The translations under genes and the position numbers were made by a program. A model generated the notes under the pieces. That model was not told the DNA's origin, did no database searches, and saw nothing but the letters and a program-made list of their open reading frames with translations. Positions 50,692 through 61,627 of a DNA stretch of 64,000 nucleotides are shown one piece after another. The stretch comes from Cladosporium sp. IMV 00045 (lineage: Eukaryota; Ascomycota; Dothideomycetes; Cladosporiales; Cladosporiaceae), in NCBI GenBank assembly GCA_001931905.2, contig MSJI02000499.1:95144-159143 (forward strand), written 5' to 3'. The number at the start of each line of letters is the position of its first letter. The stretch's first letter is position 1.

Positions 50692-52490
50692 ATGGCCCCA
50701 CCCGCCGCTATCGACGTTCTCCCCGAGTCCGATACCACGACTTTCACCCAGCCCGATCGACTGACCATCCAGGGCGTGGCGAAGCGTAGGGCTGCTGAGG
50801 GCAGACTTGTTGCTGGCGTTGCTGCTATTGCCGATGTTGAGAGGTTCAAGGGCAGGTCGGTGCATGCGCACAAGCCTAAAGCGAAACGATGGGATCGTGA
50901 GTATTCTTGTTTTTCTTGTCTCGGAATTGCTCATTTGGTCTTTTCAATTTATGCATTGATTTGTTGATCAATCGATCGCACGTTGATTGTCAAGACCATT
51001 CTTCGCATCCATTTTTCCGCAAATCAACTTGCTGATCGAAATGGCAATTCACAGACCGTTTCAGTGTTGAGTCCAACACAAGAGGGTCGAGCTCTTTGAA
51101 GGGCGCAGCACAATACCTCAAGAACCCTGGCATGATCTCGCTCGGTGGAGGTCTCCCTTCAAGCGAGTACTTTCCCTTCGAAGAACTGAAGGTCAAGGTA
51201 CCCGAGCCTGGATCTTTCGATAGCAAGTCTGAATATGCCATGCTCTCTGCCGGCAAGCACGATCTCAGAGACGGCACGTCTGATTTCGACATTGCCACCG
51301 CATTCAATTATGGTCAAGGCTTTGGCTCGGCTCAGTTCTTGCGTTGGATCATCGAACACACCGAGATCATCCACTCGCCGCCCATCCAGGACTGGAGCTG
51401 CACTATGACTATCGGATCGACCAGCGCGATCGACATGAGCTTGAGAATGTTCTGCAAGCGTGGCGACTGGATCCTCAGTGAAGAATTCACATTCCCCACC
51501 GCCGTCGAGTCCGCCGCGCCCATGGGCGTCAAGGTGGCCGGTGTCGGCGTCGACGCTGGCGGTCTCCGCGCAGACGCTCTGGACAACGTCCTCACCAACT
51601 GGGACGAGACCGTCCGCGGCGGCCCCAAACCTTTCATCCTCTACACCGTCCCAACCGGTCAGAACCCCACCGGCTCCACGCAGTCCATCGAGAGGCGCAA
51701 GGAAGTCTACGCCGTCGCGCAGAAACACGACCTCATCATCCTCGAAGACGAGCCCTACTACTTTCTCCAAATGGACCCGTACACTGGGTTGAACTCACCC
51801 GCCGCCACACCGCCTGCGTCCCACGCCGACTTCCTCCGCACCCTCGTCCCCAGCTACCTCTCCCTCGACACCGACGGGCGCGTGATGCGCTTCGACTCCT
51901 TCAGCAAGATCATCGCGCCCGGCTCTCGCGTCGGCTGGATCACCGCCTGCGAGCAGATCGTCAACCGCTACCGCCAGCACGCCGACGTCTCCACGCAATC
52001 CCCCTCGGGCATGTCGCAGCTCGTGCTCTTCAAGCTCCTCGACGAACACTGGGGCCACGCCGGCTACCTGGACTGGCTCCTGCACATCCGCGCCGAGTAC
52101 ACGGCGCGCCGCAACGTGCTCCTCGACGCCTGCGAGCTCTCCGTCCCAAAATCAGTCGTCTCTTGGAGCCCGCCCGCCGCCGGCATGTTCCACTGGATGC
52201 GCATCGATTACTCCAAGCACCCGGCCTACCCGGCCAAGGGCCGCGCGGAAATCGAGGACGAGATCTTCCACGCCATCGTCGCCCGCGGCACGCTGCTCAT
52301 GCGCGGCTCGTGGTTCTGTCCTGAGGGTCAGAAGGATGGCGATGACATGTACTTCCGCGCGACGTATGCTGCCACGCCGCTGGGGGATATCAAGGAGGGC
52401 GTGAAGAGGTTTGGTCAGGCTATTGCGGATGTTTTCCAATTGGGTGAGGGGGCCAATGGGCATGCCAATGGGACGAATGGACATGCTTGA
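50692..52490 (+). CDS. ARO8: Aromatic/2-aminoadipate aminotransferase, Aro8-like (unit B)
   Basis: Join(50692..50896, 51055..52490), 546 aa, same length as unit A. Only a handful of residues differ (ALDNVLTNWDETVR against ALDKVLTNWDESVR; GEGANG against GGEVNG near the end), while the DNA shows many more, mostly third-position, changes. All PLP-site motifs and the catalytic Lys are kept. Confidence 0.9.
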
Positions 52491-53714
52491 TCCGTGGGTG
52501 TTTGCCGGTGAATGTGACATGGCCTTTGTGAAGATTGGACAAGTCCCGTTGTTGACGACAAGAAGACGGAACGCGAACCGCTCTTCGGTCCTCTGGTATA
52601 ATTCAGTGAGCATTTTCCTTACTCTGCTTTTGCAAGTCTCTACTCCTGGGTTCCCTTGCGGCTTCGGGCTAAGTTTTCGATTCGGCGCATGAAGATGTTG
52701 TGAAAGGAAGAGGAGAGGGAGGCATTCCCACGAGAAAGGAACAGCGAAGGCGTCGGTGCTCTTTTTTCTTCTCGTTCCTATCCTTGGTCTTGATGCTTTC
52801 CATTTCCTTTGCTCTTGTGTTTTTTCTGTTTTCCGCTCCTAGAGTGTTGGCAAGCAATGTTTTTTTTTTCGGATTTTCTTCTCGATAGATTTAGTTCGTC
52901 GTTTCTGTCTTCGAATGTATGTACGTCGTTGACTGCTTTCGTGGTTCTCAATCATTTCGTTGAATTATCCCATGTTGCATTTTACTCGCTGCTGCTCACG
53001 TCCGGACCGGACTGCGAGAGAATCGCAGACATTGCCGTAATATTACAACCTGTGTTTGTTCATTGGCTTGGCTTCCATTTTCATTCTCGTTTTGACCCAT
53101 ACTGAGGTTGAGGAAATCGGAAATGGAAAAATTAAGACGCAGATTTGAAGCTGATGAATGGAAAATGGTATTATTTCGACCCAGCGGGTTCGTTATACTT
53201 TTTTTTTTTTTCTTTTCTTTTTTTGCTTTCCCGTGCATGCTATTCGACGATCCAACAGGAGTTCACTCGGTTCTTTTGAGCAGATCGCAGGATTCTCTTC
53301 CTCTGCATGCTCGCTCGCATTCTGACCGGAGAACCCATATCTATTGCTTTCGCTCGGTCGTCGACTCAGCATATTGCCCGCTGCTTTTTTCCTCTCGTGA
53401 TGTTTGCCCTCCACGGTATTCGTGAGGTTTGTGTTGTTCCGAGTTTTGCATGCCGCCATGTATGTCTCGTGCCTTTTCTTTTGCGCCAGATCTTCGTTTT
53501 ATTGCGCTTAGGGGAGAGAGAAACGCGCATGGAACCGTGATATCGTGATCATCTCCCACTTGCACAAGCCGTGCTCACCGCGCCCAAGTCACAGTCGTTT
53601 GCCACCATTCAGACTCGCTCTCCCATAATTTTCTTCCTCCCATACCACCACCCCACGCTCCACCCGATCAAACGAAAAACAAAGAAGCCAGAGACCCTCA
53701 ACCCTTCTTCCAGC
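52491..53714. other. Convergent 3' spacer ARO8 / SmG (unit B)
   Basis: Counterpart of 33873-35025, with long T runs near 52859 and 53200. No gene seen. Confidence 0.45.
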
Positions 53715-54050
53715 TTATCCCCTCTGCCCCCGTCCATCACTGTCAATGCGATCCAGCGCCTCGAGCATGACGACGGCGTTTCCGCGGATGACGCACATTC
53801 CCAAGCGCACTTTCTCGTTGTTGGGCCTGCTCTCGGTGGCTTCGTCGAGGACGATGTTGAGGAAGACGTCGTAGCCGCGCAGCGTGCCCATGACCTTGCG
53901 CGAACCGTTCAGTTGCACTTCGACGCGCTTGTCGAGGTACTGTTGGTTTCATTTTGTCAGCTTTGTCTAGTGGGGACAGGAAACCTGGAGGGTTGTTTAG
54001 AGAGTGGAGTGGTTCTGTACCTTCTTGAGTTCGGGTTGGGCTTGCGGCAT
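53715..54050 (-). CDS. SMX2: Small nuclear ribonucleoprotein SmG (unit B)
   Basis: Complement(53715..53939, 54021..54050), 84 aa. Exon 2 translates identically to unit A. The intron (53940-54020) has GTACAG and ACAG ends instead of GTAAAG and ATAG. The Sm1 and Sm2 motifs are complete. Confidence 0.93.
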
Positions 54051-54652
54051 TGTGGAGGTTTTGGTGTGTTCGGGGGTTTGGGTGGAGGTGTATGAAGCTT
54101 TCGGGTCTTCAATCCAAGAGCAGTGGAGTTGCAGGAGGTGTCTAGGTGGTGTCTAGTCTGTCAAAGAAAGAAGATGATGGGCTGTGAAGGTTGCGGTCGG
54201 TTCGCGATGCTATGGCTCGCGCAATGCGCTTCACTTCCAAGTAGCGGGCGAAGTTTGAGGCAGGTTACCCGACAAAGTCACGTGAGAATGCCTTTTTCCA
54301 CTTCGCAGTAGTAAGTCAGGAATATTCATGTTGTATAATTATGTGTATCTATTGAGTTACGTCGATGTATACTGACGAGCGTGGTCTAGGAAATCATTCA
54401 GTCAAGGTGGACCACTCAGCAGTTTCGGAGCGCAGAGAACAGTATAATTTCTGTTGATAATTTTTCGAGTTTTGTCTTTGTACATTGACATGAGCGCATT
54501 TCTTGAAAGGCACCATCACATCTTTTTCCGGCATCAATCGAGCCGTCTATTTTCCCCAACCTTCCAAACCCCTAAGCGCCAGAGCTATGCATTCCCAATC
54601 AGAAAAATATGTCCTCGAACAACAACCTAATAAAACAGAGCACACCAAAGAT
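54051..54652. other. Spacer SmG / RPC40 (unit B)
   Basis: Counterpart of 35361-35958. No gene seen. Confidence 0.45.
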
Positions 54653-55840
54653 CTACCGTCCTTCCTCAAGCGCGTCAAGATGTCTCTTGAACCTCTCCGC
54701 CTTGGCTTTGAGCAGTTTGACAGAATCGAGGAACAGATCGTCGCTTCTGAATTGACCAGTGCTCTCCACTGAGAAGATGAAGTGATCGCGGAATCGGCCG
54801 AGTTTGACTTTGTTCTTGAACTCCTCGTGTCGCAAGCATTCTCTGCTGACGGTGTCTTTCATCGTGTCCTTGACCACAGCTTTGGTTTGGCCTGTCGCGG
54901 GGTCATCCTCAAGCTCAATGACACCGCGCGGGAAGCAGCGGCGGAATTTCTTGGCGTCGTTTCCGATAATGGGTTCCTTGATCTCAATGCTGGGGAGTAG
55001 ACGGTAGGATGCGGTGGCCACGGGAGAGAACTTGGCGTGGTCTGCGCCAATTCCTTTAACGCAGTGGCAGCGGATGTTGATCTTCTGTCCGGGTCTGAGC
55101 TTCGCGATCAGAATGTCCGGGTTGGTGGGCCTGATGCGGTTCTCGCCGGAGAACACCTGTGCTTGCTGGCCTTGGGGTTCAAAGACAAGGTCGCGGGCAT
55201 AGACGTGCGAGTTGACATAGCGCTCTTCGGGGTCGTTGGAGCCGGCTTTGGCCAGAGCTTTGCCGTCGCGGCCGTCCTGCTCTTTGGTCGCCCAGCGACA
55301 TTCGATGTTCATGCTCATGACGACGGTGTTATAGTCGCTGGGCACGCTCTCGCTCTCGTCGTATCCCTCCTCTTCCCAAGCGGCCTGCGCGGCGTAGTCG
55401 TCGGCGGGTGGAGGCTTGCGGAACCAGCGCATCCATCGCAAGCCTTCCTCGCCGCCGGTCAAGGGAATGAGACCAAGTCTGTGCGCGAAGACTTCGTCCT
55501 GGATCAGAGAGGTATTGCTGAAGATGAAGACATCCTCAATGGCGAGAGTGGGCACTTCGGCGATCAGGACGCGGCGGAAGGCGTTTGCGATACTGGCGTC
55601 GACGCCGACCAGGGAAAAGGCTGAGTTGTAGGGTTGGTTTGTGTGGAAGTTGACTTTGAGATTCTCGCTGAAGCGCTCCAGATTCCACGAGTCGTCCTGC
55701 GCAGGGCCATAGTGGCCGGGAATGTCGTTGGCGGCAGTGTTGGAAACGGTTTCTGCGTTAATGCCAATGATGCGGCGCTGTTCGAGCTGCTCGGCTGTAA
55801 GCGGCGCCCAGCTTCTTGAAGGTTCTGTTTTGGGAGCCAT
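54653..55840 (-). CDS. RPC40: RNA polymerase I and III subunit AC40/Rpc40 (unit B)
   Basis: Intronless, 395 aa, start at 55840. Differences from unit A are minimal (SWNLERF for SWSLERF, QVFSG for QMFSG, PIIGN for PILGN, EDDPA for EEDPA). The upstream in-frame extension has a different sequence from that in unit A, which supports the MAPKTEP start in both. Confidence 0.94.
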   Translation of the reverse strand: MAPKTEPSRSWAPLTAEQLEQRRIIGINAETVSNTAANDIPGHYGPAQDDSWNLERFSENLKVNFHTNQPYNSAFSLVGVDASIANAFRRVLIAEVPTLAIEDVFIFSNTSLIQDEVFAHRLGLIPLTGGEEGLRWMRWFRKPPPADDYAAQAAWEEEGYDESESVPSDYNTVVMSMNIECRWATKEQDGRDGKALAKAGSNDPEERYVNSHVYARDLVFEPQGQQAQVFSGENRIRPTNPDILIAKLRPGQKINIRCHCVKGIGADHAKFSPVATASYRLLPSIEIKEPIIGNDAKKFRRCFPRGVIELEDDPATGQTKAVVKDTMKDTVSRECLRHEEFKNKVKLGRFRDHFIFSVESTGQFRSDDLFLDSVKLLKAKAERFKRHLDALEEGR

Positions 55841-56260
55841 GGTGTGTGTGATCGTCGTCAAGTGAGTGCTCTGCCTGCTATTCCTCCAGCCGCCAGTCCT
55901 CTCTCTGTCGTGGTGTTGGCGGTAGGATGTCGTAGTCCTCCAAAAGTCCTCGGCGATGTAGTCCAAAACTTTCAAAGCTGTCGCTAAAAACCTGGGGAAG
56001 CCCTTCAAAACCACCCAGGCGCGGAATGAGCTTCCGCTGCAGAATTGGTATCACGTGAAGTCCTCTGATGCCATCTCATCCAATCAGAAGCGACGTGTTA
56101 CCGGTATCCAACCGTCACAGACTTGAGCTTCACGACTTCGTTCCCGAGTGCTGTGCGGCAAAACACACCTCCTCCGCCTCGACCACCACCACCTCTCCAC
56201 TCCACCCTCTTCTATCCTCACCCGGTTGCCACCGCTGCAAGGCTCGATTCTATAGCAGTC
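55841..56260. promoter_or_regulatory. Divergent promoter RPC40 / complex I 49-kDa (unit B)
   Basis: 420 bp between head-to-head ATGs, with about 40 bp more than in unit A, mostly on the RPC40 side. Confidence 0.5.
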
Positions 56261-57808
56261 ATGGCAGCCCCCTTCGCCCGCCTCGCCGCCAATGGGGCCA
56301 AGCGCGTGTGCCTCCGCCCTCAGTCTCGTTTGGCCACCCCGATGAGCCAGTACCGCGCCCTCTCCTCAACGCCCGCCAGACACTACGCTCAGCCCGTCGA
56401 CAACCCCAATGCCACCCGCCTGGTCCCCGTCGACCCCAACTTCGGCTCGCCCGTAGACCCCAACTCCATGGCCTTCAACAAGCCCAACGACAAGGCCGAC
56501 ACTCCCGAGGAGCGCAAGATCAGACACTACACAGTCAACTTCGGTCCCCAGCACCCTGCCGCGCACGGTGTGTTGCGCCTGATTCTTGAGTTGAACGGAG
56601 AGGAGATTGTGCGCGCGGACCCCCACGTCGGTCTGCTGCACCGCGGTACCGAGAAGTTGATCGAGTACAAGACATACCTGCAGGCGCTGCCTTACTTCGA
56701 CCGTCTGGACTATGTTTCCATGATGACCAACGAGCAGTGCTTCTCTCTGGCTGTTGAGAAGCTGCTGAACATCGAGGTCCCCGAGCGTGCCAAGTGGATT
56801 CGCACCATGTTCGGCGAGATCACCCGTATCTTGAACCACCTTATGTCCGTCCTTTCACACGCTATGGATGTTGGTGCCCTGACTCCTTTCCTGTGGGGCT
56901 TCGAGGAGCGTGAGAAGCTCATGGTATGTGAAAATCCGACATCGAAGAAGTGACGGTGGCGAAATAATGTCAGACTAACAAAACACAGGAATTCTACGAG
57001 CGTGTCTCCGGTGCCCGTCTCCACGCCGCTTACGTTCGCCCCGGTGGCGTTTCCCAGGATCTTCCTATCGGCCTTCTCGACGACATCTACCAGTGGGCCA
57101 CCCAATTCGGTGACCGCATCGACGAGACCGAGGAGCTCCTGACCGACAACCGCATCTGGATCGGCCGTACCAAGGGTGTCGGTGTCGTCAGCGCCGCCGA
57201 TGCTCTCAACTACTCTTTCTCCGGTGTCATGCTCCGCGGCTCCGGTGTCCCCTGGGACATCCGCAAGTCCCAGCCCTACGATGCCTACGACCAGGTCGAG
57301 TTCGACGTCCCCGTCGGCATCAACGGCGACTGCTACGACCGCTACCTCTGCCGCATGGAGGAGTTCCGCCAGTCCCTCCGCATCATCCACCAGTGCCTCA
57401 ACAAGATCACCCCCGGCCCCATCAAGGTCGAGGACTACAAGATCGCTCCCCCTCCCCGCGCAGCCATGAAGGAGAACATGGAGGCTCTCATTCACCACTT
57501 CCTGCTCTACTCCAAGGGCTACACCGTGCCTCCCGGCGAGACTTACAGTGCCATCGAAGCCCCTAAGGGTGAGATGGGTGTTTTCGTCGTCTCCGACGGC
57601 TCCGAGAGACCCTACCGCTGCAAGATCCGCGCTCCTGGATTCGCTCACTTGGGCTGCTTCGACCAGGTCTCTCGTGGTCACTTGCTCGCTGACGCTGTTG
57701 CCATCATTGGTACTATGGATCTTGTAAGTTGAAATCTGCCCGGCTTGATGAAACTCGAAATTCATACTGACTCTTCTCTTTCAGGTGTTCGGTGAGGTCG
57801 ACAGATAA
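56261..57808 (+). CDS. NADH:ubiquinone oxidoreductase 49-kDa subunit (complete)
   Basis: Join(56261..56923, 56989..57723, 57785..57808), 473 aa; the last exon is only 24 nt, coding VFGEVDR. This is the complex I Q-module subunit (bovine NDUFS2, Neurospora nuo-49), imported into the mitochondrial matrix; the first about 40 residues are an Arg/Ser/Ala presequence. Visible are [100 protein letters not shown], and [20 protein letters not shown]. The HPAAHG loop and the Tyr/His region that contact ubiquinone are present. Only the first 287 nt of the gene are repeated in unit A. Single-copy sequence resumes at 56548. Confidence 0.95.
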
Positions 57809-58445
57809 TCTCTGGTCGCCACCAAGCGTTGCCATTGAATGAAATGAAAAAAAATCGGGGGAATCATAGATCTACAACGGATGGGTTTCGGAGGAGGGGG
57901 AGGCGATTCCCTCCTTCCAAGAAAGTACATGTGCGCGATACACATAATTTGTTTTGTTGTACATATGGATTCACCCCTCTCGATGCATCCCGTCCAGTAC
58001 AGAAAGATCTCAAGATTTTCGATGGAAGGGGAGGGCGTTTAGTTTCGATTTGTTATCTATTTTCTTTTTTGTTTTGAGGACCATAGCATCTTTGATTGTA
58101 GAGGGCTGTATCGCTATATTCTTACCTTTCTTTTTGTGTCGATTTTCCACGTTTGTTTCTTCCGTGCCTCCTTTCAGGATGAGGAAATACTCATGTTGGC
58201 GACTTTCTTGCAATGACATTGTACAACGTGGTCGTATACATCTCGGTCGATGAGCGTAACCACCGAAAACAGGGGGCATCGATTTCTTTTCGTGAGGATT
58301 AAAGGCAACTACTATCCCCCAAGCCATCCATTGTGCTGCCCTGAGCGGCGCCACGTAGAACGTGAAGCTAACGACCTACTTGCCTCGCCATTTTCGCATC
58401 CCATCTCACGAAAGGCCAACCATCTCACTACACTTTACCTCCCAA
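57809..58445. other. Spacer after complex I gene
   Basis: 3' flank of the complex I gene, AT-rich near 58040-58160, then the 3' flank of the minus-strand broken gene. No gene seen. Confidence 0.45.
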
Positions 58446-60334
58446 TTAGCATGCCCTTCCTCCTCCCCAGCATCCCCACCTAGCAAAACTTACAACCCAC
58501 CCATACCTCTCCGCCGCCCTCTCCATATCTCCCCTAAACTCACACTCTGCCTCAACACCCCTCCCATACCTCTGCAACCCCTTGACGATCAAGTCCGGCA
58601 CTGCACTACCTCTCTTCCCAACCCTCTCACTCAATTTCTTTAACAATCTCAGTCCCTCTTCTTCCCTCCTCACATGCGCGGCAGCCTCACCAATCCGCAC
58701 GAGTTGACGCTCCGAGTCGGCGTGGCGCGAGACGAAGCGCAGCGCTTTGTCGGGGAATGGAAGCTCGAGGCGGAAGGTTATCAGTGTGCTGAGGGGGTGG
58801 GCGAGGTGGTGTACGCACGTGGCGAGGGAGGTGAGGAGGCGGTCATGTAATCCTTCATCGTTGCCTTCATCACCGTATAAGCTTTTGGTCTGTGGTTTCT
58901 CCTCGCTCCGCGAAGCAGCAAGCCTCGTCGCTGGGCTAACAGCGTCGAGCACAGCGCCCTGCACGACATCGTGCTGAAGGCCGGCGTGCCAGTTCGGTGC
59001 CGCGAGGTGCAAGTGGCGGACGTGCTGGAGTTTCTGAGCGTGATGGTGTCCAGCCAGGCGGCGAGGTGAAGCCAGGCGTTTTTGGAGTTCTGGAAGTAGA
59101 AGGTGTTCGTGCCGTAGAAGATGCGGGTGGCGCGGCGTTGGGTTTCTTTCGAGACGGCGAGGAGGAGGGAGGGTGTCATGTTTGAGGAGTACGAGATGGA
59201 GGGGAGGCGGGCTGTTTCTCTCTCCGTGGTGAGTTAGTGGGCCCATGATGTGGGTGGGAGAGCCTGGATCGCCCGTCGGAGGTGGTGGAGTTGGGTTTGT
59301 AGGGTTGAGTTGGGGACGGGGAGGAGATAGTCGGTTGAGCTGTGCTTGGAGGGCAGGCGTTCGACCCACCAGGGGATGGTGGCGTGGCGTGAGATGAAGG
59401 TGGAGAGTTTACTGATGTTGAAGAAGATGGGGCTGGGGTTTCGGAGAAGGAGGAGGAAGATCTTGTCCTTCACTTGGTCGGGGAGGGAGTTGAATCTTGG
59501 GAAGCGTGGTTTGCTTGCCTCGCGGGTGGCGTTCTCAATCAGCAGTTGTGTCTTGTTGGCCGTCTTGGGTTCCGATATGGGAAAGTATTGCGGCAAATAA
59601 TTCGATAGCCAGTGGCGTGCCCTTGTGGGCAATTGCCTGTACTGGTCCATCACTTGGTTTCTGCGGTGATCTCGATCAGGAGAGCGCGCACCATCCAGCG
59701 TGCGTTCATTCGACATGGCACCAGCCTGATTTGCAGAAGCGCCGCGTCTGGCATGTGTCGGCGATCTGTTACTGTCTTGCCACCCGCATCTCCCATGCCA
59801 ATGCTGCTCAGGGGAAGACTCCAATTTGATGCGCTTTCGCCCAGCGCCGTCAAGGGTGTCGGGTGCGTGCCTTTCCATGTTTGGTTCAGCTCTTCCTGTA
59901 TCTTCAGCTGCGAAGTGCTCTTTCTCCTCGTTAGGATCTTCCCACAAGTCCTTATCTTGGAGGCGCTTGGTACGAGTGACTCCATATGTTTCCGTGTGTA
60001 AGGTGGCGGACCCGCTACCAACGATACTGCTGGCGTTGGCGTCGTCCGCTGATCTTGCGAGTCTCCCATCGCTCAGATTGAACCGGTCACGCTTTTCTCT
60101 GCTGATGATGATGTTGTTGTGAGAGCCTTCACTGCGCTCCGAGCGAGCATGAGTGTCAAGCGGCATAGCTTTCTGGCTAGCTACCGTATGCGGCGAGGGT
60201 TCTTGACCTATTTCGGTCTTGTGTGTGGTGTCGGGAGACGCCGATGTCTGGTTTCGAGCACTGTGGCGAGCTTTTGCGTTGACCTCGTTCAGTAACTCTC
60301 GCACGTCCTGGCCTGTAATCTTGCGGGACGCCAT
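58446..60334 (-). pseudogene. F-box-family-like protein, frame broken by a stop and a frameshift
   Basis: The ATG at 60334 (MASRKITGQDVRELLNEVNA) opens a 366-codon frame. It has a long disordered part, then FPRFNSLPDQVKDKIFLLLL (an F-box-like start) and WWVERLPSKHSSTDYLLPVP, ending at TAA 59234-59236. The same frame continues directly beyond the TAA with PSISYSSNMTPSLLLAVSKE and TQRRATRIFYGTNTFYFQNS, the RIFYGTNTFYF motif typical of fungal F-box/DUF3835-like surface proteins. Near 59030-59045 the frame shifts by one to LQHVRHLHLAAPNWHAG and runs to a stop at 58446. No GT donor in the right place explains either break. A single ancestral protein of about 620 aa was therefore split. Sequencing error is an alternative to real decay. 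Confidence 0.6.
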
Positions 60335-61045
60335 GGCTCTGCGATGCTGAGGGTGTGCATGCGGTGGCGTGTCAATGTGTGAAAGTGTGAAGGTGAGTGG
60401 TTGGTATTCGTGCGTTGAGGGTTGAAGCATTGGAAAGCAGAGGTGGAGTGGGCAATGGCGCAGCAGGCAGGTGCGATCGGAGCACTTGTATCATCGCGAC
60501 ACAAGAGAGTCGCCCTCGGATGAAACCAAGTCCGAGGCGATCAAGTCGAAGATCAGATGCTTTTTTTTTTCTTCCAATAATCTACAACATTTGTCAGAGT
60601 AGAGATATAATACATTGCTTCCTTACAGCGCTGCCGAACCAAAGTTCCTGGGTAACTGAGCGACTCCTGTGCCGCCATGGTCCTATTTTTGCAACATTTT
60701 AGATTGAGCTGGCCCAGACAGCCGTCCTCCATCTTCATCCGCATTCCATGGCCTTTGATCTTTGCACGGATCCCCCTCTGAATCTGGTCTTGAATCCCCT
60801 TGCGCACGCCGTACGTTCCGGAGGCCTAGTTTCTCTAGCCATGACCGCAGCATGTATCTTCCATAGGCAATTCCCTTCTGCACTATCCATGAACTCTCAT
60901 GGCCTCGCATGCTCCAATGCAACGTTGCGTCTTGCCTGCGCATCCCGCGCCTGGTCCCGTGCGACTTTGCTCCTCCATACCATGCCAAACCCCATACCAA
61001 AGATGTCTTAAGCCTTCAAATCTTTCAATACCACTTGCCAGCTCT
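60335..61045. other. Intergenic region
   Basis: Promoter side of the broken F-box-like gene and 3' flank of CMC2. A T run lies near 60562. A 105-codon minus-strand frame at 60683-61000 has no features and is not called. Confidence 0.45.
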
Positions 61046-61365
61046 TCAGCTATTCGCATCAATCTCCGCCCAGCGCGCCTGGATCTTCTCCTTCTTCTGC
61101 TTGGCCAACTCGCGGTTCTTCGCTGTGCGCTCTAACCGTGCCGCTCGCAGGCACATGTTGACGTCGTGCTTCAGAGTTGTGCACATGCCCATGGCCTTCC
61201 ACATGAAACCGCGGGCGTGGCATTCATCCAGAGCTGTCATGATTTCTTCGCAGCCTGGTGTGAGGAAAAATGGTTAGTATGGAGAACTTGTCGCGATTGG
61301 GGAGAAGCATGTTCATTTCGCGAAGACGTACCGACGTTGTCTTTGGTGTGGAGGTGAGGATGCAT
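61046..61365 (-). CDS. CMC2: Cytochrome c oxidase assembly protein Cmc2 (twin CX9C)
   Basis: Two exons, complement(61046..61254, 61332..61365), 80 aa. The first exon codes MHPHLHTKDNV and the intron 61255-61331 (GTACGT, CCAG) joins it to GCEEIMTALDECHARGFMWK. The CHCH fold is explicit: CEEIMTALDEC and CTTLKHDVNMC are two CX9C motifs, followed by a basic helix LERTAKNRELAKQKKEKIQA. Cmc2 is imported into the intermembrane space by Mia40/Erv1 and supports copper-dependent assembly of complex IV. Length and the MHPHL start match the family. Only 262 bp separate its ATG from that of prefoldin subunit 2 on the other strand. Confidence 0.93.
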
Positions 61366-61627
61366 GGTGGGTAGAGCTCTGGAGGCGAGCGATTATATGT
61401 GAGGATGTGAATGCGGTTATTCAGAGTATTATTGTCGGATTGTAGATTGTTCGGAAGTCTAGATCTCACTTCAATCACGTGGCGAATCTCCAGGGCTGTT
61501 TTCCGATTCGGGGATTGGAGATTCGATCACTGAACTTGCGAAACTGGTGGGACTGCGACTTGATGAAACGCTTGCAGTTAATCCTTGACGGATTCTCAAA
61601 TCGAATGTTAGAACCGATCAATACAAG
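61366..61627. promoter_or_regulatory. Divergent promoter CMC2 / prefoldin 2
   Basis: 262 bp between head-to-head ATGs; must serve both genes. No specific element is claimed. Confidence 0.5.

Larger units (their letters stand above)
37834..56547. repeat. Duplicated unit B (head-to-tail with unit A)
   Basis: 18,714 bp, homologous end to end with unit A (19240-37813). It begins in pyrophosphatase exon 2 and its homology ends at codon 96 of the complex I gene, after which that gene continues as single-copy sequence. Confidence 0.97.

Noticed and set aside
60683..61000. 105-codon minus-strand frame between the F-box-like gene and CMC2
   Set aside because: No recognisable motif, no supporting splice signals, and ordinary chance length for this base composition.
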